Assembly (NCBI GenBank): GCA_003645185.1
Contig: QNEL01000007.1
Span: 1 to 40,462 of the forward strand
Direction of reading: 5' to 3'
Source: Candidatus Parabeggiatoa sp. nov. 3
GTDB lineage: Bacteria > Pseudomonadota > Gammaproteobacteria > Beggiatoales > Beggiatoaceae
DNA length: 40,462 nt
Positions 7,625-15,728 of this stretch are shown piece by piece. Below the pieces are notes generated by a model, which worked only from the letters and a program-made list of their open reading frames with translations, did not search any database and had not been told where the DNA came from. Each line of letters begins with the position of its first letter. The first letter of the stretch is position 1. Position numbers and translations under genes: made by a program.

Positions 7625-9106
7625 TTACGGCTTTGTACTGCTTTTGAAAGACTCATGAAAAACAGGTGAAGTGTGTTCGATATACACGTTTTTATCCGCT
7701 GCTTCAGAAGCGACTGCTGTTAAACTTTTACCAATTGGGCCGACAGCTAAGGCGCTAAACAGGAGTAGGCCAAGTAACGCAAGGGCAGGTGCGAGTTCTC
7801 GTGATTCGAGTGCGCTGACGGGTTTTTCAGGTTTGTCGTGTTGAAACATTAAACGCGCAATGCGTATGAAATAGGCTGTTTCTATCACGGTGGCTATTAA
7901 GACGATTGCGATTGCAAAAATATACCAACTGTTTTCTAGGGCTAATGCGCCTTTGAGCAATAACAATTTGGCCCAAAATCCGGGAAGGGGGGGGATGCCT
8001 ACCAGTGATAGGGTGAGCACTAAAAAGAGTATGCTGTTCAGCATGGACACTTTTGCGGCACCGGCTAAGCGGCTTAATTGTCCGCCCCATGCTTCAATAA
8101 ACATAAATAAGGCGGGTTTGACGATGGCGTGATGTAGGGCTAAAGCGGTTCCTGCCATGATTCCGGCTGGGCCGGGTATGGCAAAGGCGATGGCGACTAA
8201 ACCCAGTTGTGCAATAGAGGAGTAAGCCAGTACTTGCCGTAAGTCGGTTGCCCGTAGGGCAGCTAATTCGCCGCTGATCACGCCTAAAATGCCTAAGTTC
8301 AGTAATAATAAATGTGCTTCGGTGTTGTCGGCGTAAATCAATACGAGAAACCGTAATATGACTAATAACGCTAATTTGGATATGATGCCGCCAAGTAGTG
8401 CCGAAACACGCGGAGGCGCAGTGGCATAGACTTCCGGTACCCAAGTATTGATGGGAAACAGTTCAGCTTTGACACCCAATCCGATTAACATGAGCGCGAA
8501 AGCGACTAACCCGACGGTATTATTTAAGTGTTCAGGAGCGAGTTCGGCAAGGTGGGATAAATTCAAGGTGCCAGTGACAGCATAAATCAAGGCGATGCCG
8601 AGTAATAGCAGCGAGGAGCCTAATGCACTTAATATGAGAAAGCGTAAGCTGGCGGCATAGCCGGCACCTGTACCTCGGCTGGCGGCTAAACCGTAGGAAG
8701 CGACGGCAACGATTTCGTAGAAGACGTAAATATTAAATAAATCGCCTGAAAGGGCGAGCCCACAACTGCCGCCGACAATCAATAATAGCAAGGTTTCTTC
8801 TCGAATTTTCCCGATTTTATTGCCTAGCCAGAGTATCAGTGTGCCTAGCACAACCATGATGATAAATAATAAGGCTAATTTATCCACATAAAAAACAATG
8901 CCTAAAGGTGCCTTAAAACCGCCCATAGCAATACTGTGTGGCCCTTGTTCAGGGGTAATGCTACGCCAGATTTCAAAAGCGATTGCGAGATTGACAAGCA
9001 ATATGAAGGGGCCTGTCCAATAGCCCAGCATCGTGCTTCGACGGTATATAATAGGCAATAGAAATGCGCCGAGTAATGGTAAAGCGACTAACCAAATAGC
9101 ATTCAT
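7625..9106 (-). CDS. mrpD: Mrp-type Na+/H+ antiporter subunit D (proton-pumping fold)
   Basis: 493 residues and about 14 membrane segments. It belongs to the proton_antipo_M family shared with NuoM/NuoN of complex I. GLGVKAELFPINTWVPEVY is the conserved lysine-bearing helix, and FYEIVAVASYGL carries the membrane glutamate, both key to proton transfer. It is the last gene of the leftward antiporter operon and overlaps mrpC by 4 bp (ATGA), so it is translationally coupled. It is probably the principal ion-translocating subunit here, because no full-length MrpA is encoded in the cluster. It exchanges cytoplasmic Na+ (or K+) for external H+. Confidence 0.95.
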   Translation of the reverse strand: MNAIWLVALPLLGAFLLPIIYRRSTMLGYWTGPFILLVNLAIAFEIWRSITPEQGPHSIAMGGFKAPLGIVFYVDKLALLFIIMVVLGTLILWLGNKIGKIREETLLLLIVGGSCGLALSGDLFNIYVFYEIVAVASYGLAASRGTGAGYAASLRFLILSALGSSLLLLGIALIYAVTGTLNLSHLAELAPEHLNNTVGLVAFALMLIGLGVKAELFPINTWVPEVYATAPPRVSALLGGIISKLALLVILRFLVLIYADNTEAHLLLLNLGILGVISGELAALRATDLRQVLAYSSIAQLGLVAIAFAIPGPAGIMAGTALALHHAIVKPALFMFIEAWGGQLSRLAGAAKVSMLNSILFLVLTLSLVGIPPLPGFWAKLLLLKGALALENSWYIFAIAIVLIATVIETAYFIRIARLMFQHDKPEKPVSALESRELAPALALLGLLLFSALAVGPIGKSLTAVASEAADKNVYIEHTSPVFHESFKSSTKP

Positions 9107-9573
9107 GCTGATTTTTCCTCCACGAGTTGTCGAGTAGCGGGTACGGGTAGGGAGACGGGTATGCCATCAACGATGCGCGTCCCACTTTCTTGGGCAATTT
9201 TCTCTGCCAATTCTTGAGTATCCAATGTGCCATAGGCTTTATACGTTTTCACGACTAGCGCGAGTGCTAAAGCTTGAACAGCAACCCCAATAACAATGGC
9301 AGTGAGTACCAGTGCTTGTGGTATTGGATCTACCATGATTGCAGCGGGCACTTGTCCATCTACTAAAATAGGGGCAACGCCATTGGCGCGATAGCCTATC
9401 GTGATCAAAAAGAGGTTCACACCAGCTTCGAGTAGCATTAATCCGAGTATGATGCGAATCAGATGTCGAGAGATAACCATGCCGATAATGCCTAATAGGA
9501 TGAGGCCGAGGGCACCAGAATAAGATAAGATATATATCCAAGCTGTTTCTTCTATTGTCATGATATTTTCCAT
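9103..9573 (-). CDS. mrpC: Mrp antiporter subunit C (NuoK-like)
   Basis: 156 residues with three membrane helices in the NuoK/MnhC fold. RIILGLMLLEAGVNLFL contains the conserved intramembrane Glu, and PIPQALVLTAIVIGVAVQAL is the diagnostic third helix. A polar C-terminal tail of about 40 residues extends beyond the fold. It starts 3 bp after mrpB and overlaps mrpD by 4 bp. It forms part of the membrane arm that couples the antiporter modules. Confidence 0.95.
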   Translation of the reverse strand: MENIMTIEETAWIYILSYSGALGLILLGIIGMVISRHLIRIILGLMLLEAGVNLFLITIGYRANGVAPILVDGQVPAAIMVDPIPQALVLTAIVIGVAVQALALALVVKTYKAYGTLDTQELAEKIAQESGTRIVDGIPVSLPVPATRQLVEEKSA

Positions 9574-9576
9574 TAA

Positions 9577-10269
9577 TTAATCACTTGCTTCTGTTTCTGA
9601 AAGACGCGCTAATAAGCCTGCTAATTCGGCACCAACTTTCAATCCAACGGCCAAATATAGCAAAGGTAAACTACCAGCAGAAAATAATTCCCCCACTTCA
9701 CCGGTTCCAAATAGGGGCGCTAGAAAATACTCTTTTCCGAACAGTGCAATGAGGCCAATAATGATAAAGGCCGCACCCGCTAAACCTTCAATCAAACTAC
9801 TGACGTGATGGTTGAGTGAACTAGCCGGTGAGGCTAAAAGCGGGATAAAAAAAGCGGCTGCTAAAATCGCCCCGCCTTGGAATCCACCGCCAGGGGTGAG
9901 ATGTCCATGTAATATGATATAAGCCCCAACAACAATGAGAAAGGGAAATAACAGATCAGCCGCGCTACGCAAGATAAAACCGGCTTCAGGATCGTATGGT
10001 GTATCAGGGCGACGTTGCCCTAATACCAAACCTATGGCCGTTGCGGCGACAAATAAAACGGTTAATTCGCCCAGTGTATCTAGGCCGCGATAGGCGAGTA
10101 ATACGGAAGCGACGATATTAGCCGTTCCGACTTCTTCAGGGGCCCGATCAAGAATGACAGGCCCGATACCTGTGACGATTTCACCATAAGGCAAGGTTTT
10201 CAATACCGCGTATAAGAGAAAACCTAAGCCAAAGATGAAAATCAGACTCGTGATTTCACGTAAATTCAT
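9577..10269 (-). CDS. mrpB: MbhE-like plus MnhB fused antiporter subunit
   Basis: 230 residues, longer than the usual MnhB of about 140. The first 100 residues (TLPYGE..., then GTANIVASVLLAYRGLDTLG) match the MbhE-type segment that corresponds to the end of MrpA. From about 105, LRSAADLLFPFLIVVGAYI and HGHLTPGGGFQGGAILAAAF are classic MnhB. It is therefore a fusion of two subunits that are separate in Mbh hydrogenase clusters. AAGGAG lies 10 bases before the ATG. A triple tandem repeat separates it from the upstream operon gene. Confidence 0.9.
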   Translation of the reverse strand: MNLREITSLIFIFGLGFLLYAVLKTLPYGEIVTGIGPVILDRAPEEVGTANIVASVLLAYRGLDTLGELTVLFVAATAIGLVLGQRRPDTPYDPEAGFILRSAADLLFPFLIVVGAYIILHGHLTPGGGFQGGAILAAAFFIPLLASPASSLNHHVSSLIEGLAGAAFIIIGLIALFGKEYFLAPLFGTGEVGELFSAGSLPLLYLAVGLKVGAELAGLLARLSETEASD

Positions 10270-10290
10270 TGATGAATGTCTCCTTTTTTT

Positions 10291-10427
10291 GTAGGGTGGG
10301 TAACGTCTTTATGTTGCCCACCATTTATTTAAATTAATGTAGGGTGGGTAACGTGTTTTTTGTTGCCCACCATTTATTTAAATTAATGTAGGGTGGGTAA
10401 CGTGTTTTTTGTTGCCCACCATTTAAA
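10291..10427. repeat. three tandem copies of the GTAGGGTGGGTAACG hairpin inside the mrp operon
   Basis: Three near-identical units of about 45-49 bp are laid head to tail. Each reads GTAGGGTGGGTAACG ... TTGCCCACCATTTA and ends in AAATTAAT. They fill the gap between the MbhD-like and mrpB genes. The stop codon of the MbhD-like gene (complement of TTA at 10428-10430) lies within the repeat-flank sequence. In the mRNA each unit would fold into a hairpin, which could attenuate transcription or protect one side of the message; this is inferred. Confidence 0.9.
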
Positions 10428-10697
10428 TTAATGTTTTTCGTTTTCGTCAGGCGTTTCAATTTTCCAAAGGCCTACACGGCGTAAGGTTAAAGCGAGGATA
10501 ACACCACTGATGCCTGTGCCAACGGCGGCTTCTGTTAAAGCGACATCAGGGGCTTGTAGTACAACAAATAAGACGGATAGGGCTAGGGATACGACGGAAA
10601 TGGCTGCGATAGCGGCTAAATAATTTTTTAAAAAGAGTACGGCAAAAGCAGCGCCTAGCATAACGCTTACACTGATTAAGGCGATCCAAAATAACAT
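10428..10697 (-). CDS. MbhD-like (DUF4040) antiporter subunit, equivalent to the MrpA C-terminal part
   Basis: 89 residues and three hydrophobic helices. The core LQAPDVALTEAAVGTGISGV is the conserved DUF4040 signature found in the C-terminal part of MrpA and in free-standing MbhD. The start overlaps the mrpG stop by 1 bp. Because the large antiporter-like N-terminal part of MrpA is absent, this small subunit with the MbhE segment of the next gene stands in for the MrpA C-terminus. The last codon and stop merge into the tandem repeat that follows. Confidence 0.9.
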   Translation of the reverse strand: MLFWIALISVSVMLGAAFAVLFLKNYLAAIAAISVVSLALSVLFVVLQAPDVALTEAAVGTGISGVILALTLRRVGLWKIETPDENEKH

Positions 10698-11026
10698 TAG
10701 CTTTCCTCCTGCTGACTTAAGTAGCGGGTTTTTTCTTTGGATGAGAGGGTGAATGGTTTTAAACCGGCTAAATAAGCTGCACGGGCAATGGTAGATGAGC
10801 CCACTGGTGAAGTGAGTAAAATGAACAGCGCAATCAATAACAATTTAGGCAACCAAGCGGGGTGATGGAAGGCTACGCCGAACAGGAGGGCTAATGAGCC
10901 CAGTGTGACGGCTTTTGTTCCCGCTTGAATGCGGTTGTAAACATCTGGCATACGTACCAATCCTAATGCGCCTAAAAATAAAAAGGCTGCGCCGAGTATT
11001 ATAAAGAGGTTTCCAAGTATTATCAT
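10697..11026 (-). CDS. mrpG: Mrp antiporter subunit G
   Basis: 109 residues in the MnhG/PhaG family: three helices with FLFLGALGLVRMPDVYNRIQ and AGTKAVTLGSLALLFGV, the family signatures. A short polar C-terminus follows. Subunit G is a small scaffold of the membrane complex. It overlaps the MbhD-like gene by 1 bp. About 410 bp of repeats separate it from mrpF, where these genes are normally contiguous. Confidence 0.94.
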   Translation of the reverse strand: MIILGNLFIILGAAFLFLGALGLVRMPDVYNRIQAGTKAVTLGSLALLFGVAFHHPAWLPKLLLIALFILLTSPVGSSTIARAAYLAGLKPFTLSSKEKTRYLSQQEES

Positions 11027-11040
11027 GGCGTTAATTTATA

Positions 11041-11420
11041 TTATGTTAATCAGTACAACGAATGATGGGGAGTACAACGGATGACGTGGATAAACGGATA
11101 AGGCCTCAAATTTTTCTGATTATAACGGATTTTGGAGACTTTCTTGTTTTAATTCGTTTATCCACGTCATTCCTTGTACTACCTTAACGGATTTTGGAGA
11201 CTTTCTTGTTTTAATTCGTTTATCCACGTCATCCGTTGTACTACCTTAACGGATTTTGGAGACTTTCTTGTTTTAATTCGTTTATCCACGTCATTCGTTG
11301 TACTACCTATGAAAGGGGAGAGCGAACACGCTGGTGCGCCCCAACAATTGGCGTAGGAGTGAAGCTATGTGTTCGCCCTTGTTTTAATCCGTTTATCCAC
11401 GTCATCCGTTGTACTACCTT
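11041..11420. repeat. 62-bp tandem repeats and an inverted copy inside the mrp operon
   Basis: From about 11111 to 11300, three direct copies of a 62-bp unit (AACGGATTTTGGAGACTTTC ... TTATCCACGTCATYCGTTGTACTACCTT) are laid in tandem. A partial fourth copy lies near 11380-11418. At 11050-11100 the motif appears inverted (GTACAACGGATGACGTGG), making the whole stretch a large inverted-repeat structure. Between the direct copies lies a different short element, about 11309-11375, with GGGAGAGCGAACACG / GTGTTCGCCC arms. Short open frames here are products of the repeat and are not genes. Confidence 0.88.
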
Positions 11421-11439
11421 CTCTTTCTGTTTTGAGTAT

Positions 11440-11709
11440 TCAACGATGCGATCCTTCAATCGCACGCGCTATCGCGACAACCGCAACAAAAGCCAATACC
11501 CCATAAACCAGCGCGATATCCAAATAAATCGGGTTATCTAATTGACTAGCCAGCCAAACTAAACCGGCCGTTACAATAATGGCCAAAGTATCTGCCGCGA
11601 CAACACGATCAGGTACTGTCGGGCCCTTAAATAAGCGCCATAGCCCCAACACTAATGCACCGACTATTAAAATCAAGCCGAAGATTTCTAAGTATAAATG
11701 TAGGTTCAT
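11440..11709 (-). CDS. mrpF: Mrp antiporter subunit F
   Basis: 89 residues in the MnhF/PhaF family: three helices with WRLFKGPTVPDRVVAADTLA, the diagnostic segment, and YLDIALVYGVLAFVAVVAIA near the end. It overlaps mrpE by 4 bp, so the two are co-translated. Subunit F is a small membrane component of the antiporter complex. Confidence 0.94.
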   Translation of the reverse strand: MNLHLYLEIFGLILIVGALVLGLWRLFKGPTVPDRVVAADTLAIIVTAGLVWLASQLDNPIYLDIALVYGVLAFVAVVAIARAIEGSHR

Positions 11710-12383
11710 TCAAGAAATTCCCGTAAATGACGTTCAAAAGATTCTGCAATCGCATGGGTAGCCGATTCTAAATCTTCACCAGGCGTACTGTCTACCCAAT
11801 GCACTTGTAAACGATTTTCCACAACATCTATTGTTAATGTGCCCGGAGTAAGCGTAATACTGTTAGCAAGCATTAATTTGCCCAAGGAAGAGTGCAGTTG
11901 TGTTTCCACTTCAACCAAAACGGGGTTAATTGGCAAACGAGGTGAGAGTACTCGACGTGCCATATCAATATTAGCACGTACTAAAGCGACAAAAAAAACG
12001 TGTAGATATCGCAAAATATGCAAAGGCATAGTTGGACTGAATTTAATATGATCAGTAAAAGCTAAATGGTTGCTTGACAACCACGCAGTCAACGCGGCAA
12101 CCATCAAACCCACCCCTATTTCGCTCCAAGTCAGCGTACCGACTAACAACATCCAAACAATAAAAAGCGTCACCGTCGCCACAAAAAAACGGCGTTGTTT
12201 GGGTTCATGTTTCAAATCTATCTTACGATATTGCTCATTAAGCGCATGAGAAAAGCGCCGGACTTGTGGCATAACTTGACTTTGTAAAGGCTTAATGACA
12301 CGATGTGCCTGATGGCCTAAGTCTTTGAATTTAGACAATTTAGCAGAAGTATCGGTTTCAGGAACCGGTTCAGTATTAGTCAT
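11706..12383 (-). CDS. mrpE: Mrp antiporter subunit E, with an N-terminal extension
   Basis: 225 residues, about 60 longer than typical MnhE. The extra part is a hydrophilic N-terminus (residues 1-65) with several basic residues and no recognised domain. The family core follows: two hydrophobic helices, a conserved VALVRANIDMARRVL, and NSITLTPGTLTIDV, a strong MnhE hallmark. This is the first gene of the leftward operon E-F-G-MbhD-B-C-D, so the promoter should lie in 12384-12592. Confidence 0.92.
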   Translation of the reverse strand: MTNTEPVPETDTSAKLSKFKDLGHQAHRVIKPLQSQVMPQVRRFSHALNEQYRKIDLKHEPKQRRFFVATVTLFIVWMLLVGTLTWSEIGVGLMVAALTAWLSSNHLAFTDHIKFSPTMPLHILRYLHVFFVALVRANIDMARRVLSPRLPINPVLVEVETQLHSSLGKLMLANSITLTPGTLTIDVVENRLQVHWVDSTPGEDLESATHAIAESFERHLREFLE

Positions 12384-12592
12384 TCATTTGTCCTTATTTA
12401 TTTTTAAAGTGAATTGCGAAGCAAAAAACAATCAAACGTGCATTGTGAATTATTTGTTCAATCAGCGTAAATCATGACAATCAGTTCAATCAGCGTTCTA
12501 TCCATTTTAAATAATCAGCATCAATCATGACAATCAGTTCAATCAGCGTGCTATCCTTTGATAACTTATAACTGATAACTGATAACTGACAA
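12384..12592. repeat. CAATCAGTTCAATCAGCG repeats upstream of the mrp operon
   Basis: The motif AATCATGACAATCAGTTCAATCAGCG, in slightly different forms, occurs twice (about 12469-12500 and 12525-12553). It is followed by GATAACTGATAACTGACAAT. The same family lies at 27300-27460 and 38525-38573, always next to gene ends. No convincing promoter hexamers stand out for the mrp operon. Confidence 0.65.
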
Positions 12593-13852
12593 TCAATTCA
12601 ATTGAATCCGCTGCCCCCAAGGCACTTTTTGTTTACCCTTCACTAACCATATCACAGGATAAGCTGGCATAGTTGGCGGAAATTCCCCTTCCGCATCGCT
12701 AAAATAAACCAATAAATCAGGTGATTGCAATTCGCGCTCAACATATTCAAATACCGGTTTAAAAGAAGTGCCCCCACCGCCAATCAAATCACGGGGCGCG
12801 GTAAACTCTTCCCAAGGTTCATATATCCAAGGCCCCCCCTCTGCCAATTTGGCATCGCAAGCCAATAACGTGATTTTCGCCGACAACTGGCCTTTAATCG
12901 CATTGATTTCGGCCAAACAGTGCGCGATTTCCTCATCACTCACCGAACCGCTGATATCTAAAGCCACCACGATATCTAATTGAGTAGAGCGTAAACTGGG
13001 AAAAATCGCCGTTCCCTCGCGTCGTGAAGGGCGCGTATAAGTATAATCGTTTCGGGCCCCCATTGTCATATAACGCGCCAACAACATACGCCAAGGTAAT
13101 TGCGGTTGCAAGAGATGATCAACCATTCGCGCCATCGCGCCACCCAGTTTACCCGATTGCATAGCTTGTTGCGCCGCACCCGCTAAACGTTGTTGCCATT
13201 GGACATCAAGATTTTGGCGCTCATTATCATTTAAAGGAGGCGGTTGCGGTACACCAGCAGACTGTTCTTTCACCTCCGGCTGCCCAAGACTCGGGGCCTG
13301 TTGATTGTCGTCCTGCTCATCGCACGACTGCCCAGGCTTATCGCCAGAATCATCAGGCTGCTTATTCAAATCACTCCCTTGCCCATCGGTTTGCCCCCAA
13401 GCCTCATTTTCATAAACATGCCTATCCATTGGTTCATCGCTATTATTCTCATCAATAGTGGGATAAATTTCTTCGGCCGTCATCCCTTCATGGCTTTCAT
13501 CAACCCACACACCAGGCGGTGGCGTTAAACCCTCCTTGAGTAATAAGGGATTAATAGCATAATCACAAGCCAAATCCCAACGAAATTTCTGACGATGTTG
13601 ACGGCGAGCAAAATGCGATAACGCACAATGTAAGGCCTCATGGGCCAAGACAAATTGCACCTGCTCCACACTCAAAACCTCAATATAATCAGGATTATAA
13701 TAAAAACGCCGCGCATCAGTCGCCGTAGTCGGACACCATTTCGGTTCAGCGGCCAGCATCGGTAAACGCAATACCAAGGCCCCTAAAAAGGGTTTATCCA
13801 TAATCAACTTAGTACGGGCTCTCGCTAATTTCGTTTCAATCTCTTTTTGCAT
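12593..13852 (-). CDS. DUF2201 putative metallopeptidase with VWA-like domain
   Basis: 419 residues. The N-terminal metallopeptidase-like domain carries HEALH at 71-75 and, downstream, WDLACDYAIN with a likely third metal ligand. A low-complexity, acidic, Gln-rich linker (about 150-215) follows. The C-terminal VWA-like domain holds a MIDAS motif DISGS (299-303) and GGGGTSFKPVFE. This pairing of domains is the DUF2201 family, normally encoded beside a MoxR-type ATPase; the likely partner here is at 1558-2601. Function is unproven: probably a protein-remodelling or protease-like complex. The start ATG at 13852 is conserved in both decayed copies (16221-16505 and 19497-19992). No good ribosome-binding site is visible. 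Confidence 0.9.
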   Translation of the reverse strand: MQKEIETKLARARTKLIMDKPFLGALVLRLPMLAAEPKWCPTTATDARRFYYNPDYIEVLSVEQVQFVLAHEALHCALSHFARRQHRQKFRWDLACDYAINPLLLKEGLTPPPGVWVDESHEGMTAEEIYPTIDENNSDEPMDRHVYENEAWGQTDGQGSDLNKQPDDSGDKPGQSCDEQDDNQQAPSLGQPEVKEQSAGVPQPPPLNDNERQNLDVQWQQRLAGAAQQAMQSGKLGGAMARMVDHLLQPQLPWRMLLARYMTMGARNDYTYTRPSRREGTAIFPSLRSTQLDIVVALDISGSVSDEEIAHCLAEINAIKGQLSAKITLLACDAKLAEGGPWIYEPWEEFTAPRDLIGGGGTSFKPVFEYVERELQSPDLLVYFSDAEGEFPPTMPAYPVIWLVKGKQKVPWGQRIQLN

Positions 13853-14241
13853 GGGTTGTCAGTTATCAGTTATCAGTTATCAATTATCAATTATCAATTA
13901 TCAACAGACTGTGTGGATATTTTATCCAGTCGCAACGCCCGATATCAATTAATCGGCCAAACCTGACAGGTTTTGAAAACCTGTCAGGTTTTCAAAGTCA
14001 TTGATAATTGATAATTAGTCATTAATACGATAAGTGTTCTTTTATCGGTTAGATTTCGCCTCTAGGCCTCTTTTCCTTTTTATATTAATTTGTCATAATA
14101 CGCGCTCTATTTTCTGGCTAAATGGAACTGTGGTGTTTTTTTGCCACATTTACGCCTTGACTGAAAAGACTGACGTGAATAAAACTTATAAAATCAAGCC
14201 TTTAAAAAAACTATCGTTGGCAATCCAATGAGAGGCAGTTA
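13853..14241. repeat. copy A of the upstream repeat unit
   Basis: The DNA upstream of the intact DUF2201 gene is repeated at 16506-16812, 19993-20235 and, in part, 20236-20633. In order it holds tandem CAGTTATCA/CAATTATCA units; a block containing CTGTGTGGATATTTTATCC and CGATATCAATTAATCGGCC; the double palindrome AAACCTGACAGGTTTTG...CAGGTTT at 13959-13991; and about 250 bp of unique-looking sequence ending near GAGAGGC. A short open frame in the last part is not conserved in copy B and is not called as a gene. Confidence 0.85.
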
Positions 14242-14490
14242 TCAGTAACACCAAAAATGTGGGCCACGTCAAATGTGTGCGCTTTTAATTAACCAGGCAT
14301 CACAAAGTTGTGATATAACAATTAATTGATATCTTTAAACTGTCATTACGCCGCTTTAAAAAAAAGTGTGAAGTGATTTTATTTATTACGGTTAATTTGA
14401 TGGAGTTACTAAGCTTGAAAATGTTTAAAGTCGTGGGAGCAAATTGACAAATCCAGAAGGGATGGCTATATCAAGTCTTAAATTGCAGTT
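14242..14490. other. intergenic, little visible
   Basis: No gene is supported. A small hairpin ATCACAAAGTTGTGAT is at about 14298-14313. The rest is AT-rich with no recognised signal before the toxin-antitoxin promoter. Confidence 0.5.
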
Positions 14491-14493
14491 TGC

Positions 14494-14529
14494 TTGACAT
14501 GAATTGACAATCACTATTTTATTTAGTGA
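14494..14529 (+). promoter_or_regulatory. candidate promoter and operator of the toxin-antitoxin pair
   Basis: TTGACA at 14494-14499 is followed, 15 bases later, by TATTTT at 14515-14520. An inverted repeat TCACTA (14511-14516) ... TAGTGA (14524-14529) overlaps the proposed -10, where an autoregulatory antitoxin would be expected to bind. The spacing is short and the call is tentative. Confidence 0.4.
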
Positions 14530-14561
14530 CTATTCTCTTTCACATCACTCATTTCAAAAAA

Positions 14562-14840
14562 ATGGAAAAACAACTCGTTTTACAATTTGAGCTATTACCA
14601 GAAAATCTGCAACAAGAGGTATTAGACTACATCGAATTTCTGGTCAAAAAATATGTTAATTCTCGGCAAACTAAAAAAGAGACTGCGATCTCAGTCAAAA
14701 AGTTAGATCCCTTTGCCCACTCAACGCCAATTCAATGCGACATGACAGAAGACTTAACTCATGTTAAGCCTTTTGCCCATGTCAAAAATAGTGCTGAATA
14801 TGCCAAAGAATTAAGAGAAAAAGCTTGGGAAAGAAGATGA
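14562..14840 (+). CDS. DUF2281-like antitoxin
   Basis: 92 residues from the ATG at 14562; an in-frame GTG at 14526 overlaps the proposed operator and is less likely. The N-terminus, LQFELLPENLQQEVLDYIEF, matches the DUF2281 pattern of small antitoxins. The middle repeats a PFAH motif twice (residues about 49-52 and 74-77). The C-terminus is basic (KELREKAWERR) and would be the toxin-binding tail. The stop overlaps the toxin start by 4 bp (ATGA), typical of a coupled toxin-antitoxin pair. It is expected to neutralise the PIN toxin and repress its own promoter. Confidence 0.75.
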   Translation: MEKQLVLQFELLPENLQQEVLDYIEFLVKKYVNSRQTKKETAISVKKLDPFAHSTPIQCDMTEDLTHVKPFAHVKNSAEYAKELREKAWERR

Positions 14841-15220
14841 ATAAAACGTTATTATGTGATACCTGTGTCATCATTGATTTGATTAATGAAAATGATTTAC
14901 TCTTATCTAAGCTGTTAAAAGAAGAGCACTTTACTCTTTTTGTAAATAGCATTATTGAGATGGAATTATTGCAAGGCGTGCATAACAAACAAGAATTGAA
15001 AAAAGTTGAACAAAAATTAACGCTTTTTCATCGTTTGGAAATTAATCAAGATATTTTAGAGACGGCAACCGATTTGGTTAAACAATATTCATTATCTCAT
15101 CAATTAAAATTAGCAGATGCAATCATTGCGGCAACGGCAATGACTTATGATGTGCCCTTTTATACCTATAATAAACGAGACTTTAGATATTTTTCTGGTA
15201 TTCGGCTCTGGGCCCATTAA
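14837..15220 (+). CDS. vapC: VapC-type PIN-domain toxin ribonuclease
   Basis: 127 residues from the ATG at 14837, which overlaps the antitoxin stop and follows GGGAAAGAAG. The acidic PIN residues are visible: D8 in LLCDTCVIID, E43 in IIEMELLQG, D94 in KLADAIIAATA, and D115 in YNKRDF. The set is complete, so the toxin looks active. VapC proteins are Mg-dependent endoribonucleases that cut tRNA or rRNA when the antitoxin is lost. The pair lies between copies A and B of the DUF2201 repeat unit. Confidence 0.9.
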   Translation: MNKTLLCDTCVIIDLINENDLLLSKLLKEEHFTLFVNSIIEMELLQGVHNKQELKKVEQKLTLFHRLEINQDILETATDLVKQYSLSHQLKLADAIIAATAMTYDVPFYTYNKRDFRYFSGIRLWAH

Positions 15221-15300
15221 ATTAGCAACAATGATCATATAGCTTTCTGGGCAGAATGGCTGTGATTGAACGGTTTTTTTTTCTCAAAATGTGTACCCTT

Positions 15301-15638
15301 CAAGGGGCGCATTCCCAAAAAAAGGGTCATTTTGCTTTCATAAATTTTTCGGCCCGCTTTTAGTGAAAAATTCATTTTTCGGCAGTTTTTAGTGAAAAAT
15401 TCATTTTTCGGCCGCTTTTAGTGCAAAATTCATTTTGCGGCCCACTTGGAGTGCAAAATTCATTTTGCTGCCCGCTTTTAGTGAAAAATTCATTTTGCGG
15501 CCCGCTTGGAGTGCAAAATTCATTTTGCTGCCCGCTTTTAGTGAAAAATTCATTTTGCGGCCCGCTTTTAGTGAATGTTATTTTGCTGATCGCCAAGATT
15601 GATAATGAGCTTTTTTTGGGAATGCGCCCCCCTTCAAG
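15301..15638. repeat. eight-unit 30-bp minisatellite framed by inverted repeats
   Basis: An inverted repeat, GGGGCGCATTCCCAAAAAAAG at 15304-15324 with its exact complement at 15610-15630, encloses a tandem array at 15350-15578. The array has eight units of 28-30 bp of the form CGGCCCGCTTTTAGTGAAAA / ATTCATTTTG. Two variants (CTTTTAGTGA and CTTGGAGTGC) alternate in the middle. There are no spacers, so it is not CRISPR. Open frames across it are produced by the repeat. It could be a non-autonomous element or a protein-binding array. Confidence 0.85.
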
Positions 15639-15728
15639 AGTCTTGAGAACATTTTGCCCCCTTCCTATTAATCCTCTGTCTTGACGACTTGTCTTTCTTG
15701 TAGGAGTAATTTAACTGCTACTTTAAAG

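Noticed and set aside
11174-11541. Repetitive frames reading YYLNGFWRLSCFNSF
   Set aside because: They arise from the 62-bp tandem repeat; the repeated peptide mirrors the DNA and shifts frame at each 62-bp step.
14034-14231. 65-codon frame upstream of the toxin-antitoxin pair
   Set aside because: It lies in repeat unit A, and the frame is not preserved in the homologous copy B at 16640-16800.
15350-15578. Possible CRISPR array
   Set aside because: Units follow each other directly with no spacers, and two variants alternate; it is a tandem minisatellite.
15421-15684. 87-codon plus-strand frame and 74-codon minus-strand frame over the minisatellite
   Set aside because: Both are periodic translations of the 30-bp repeat and have no ribosome-binding site or domain.
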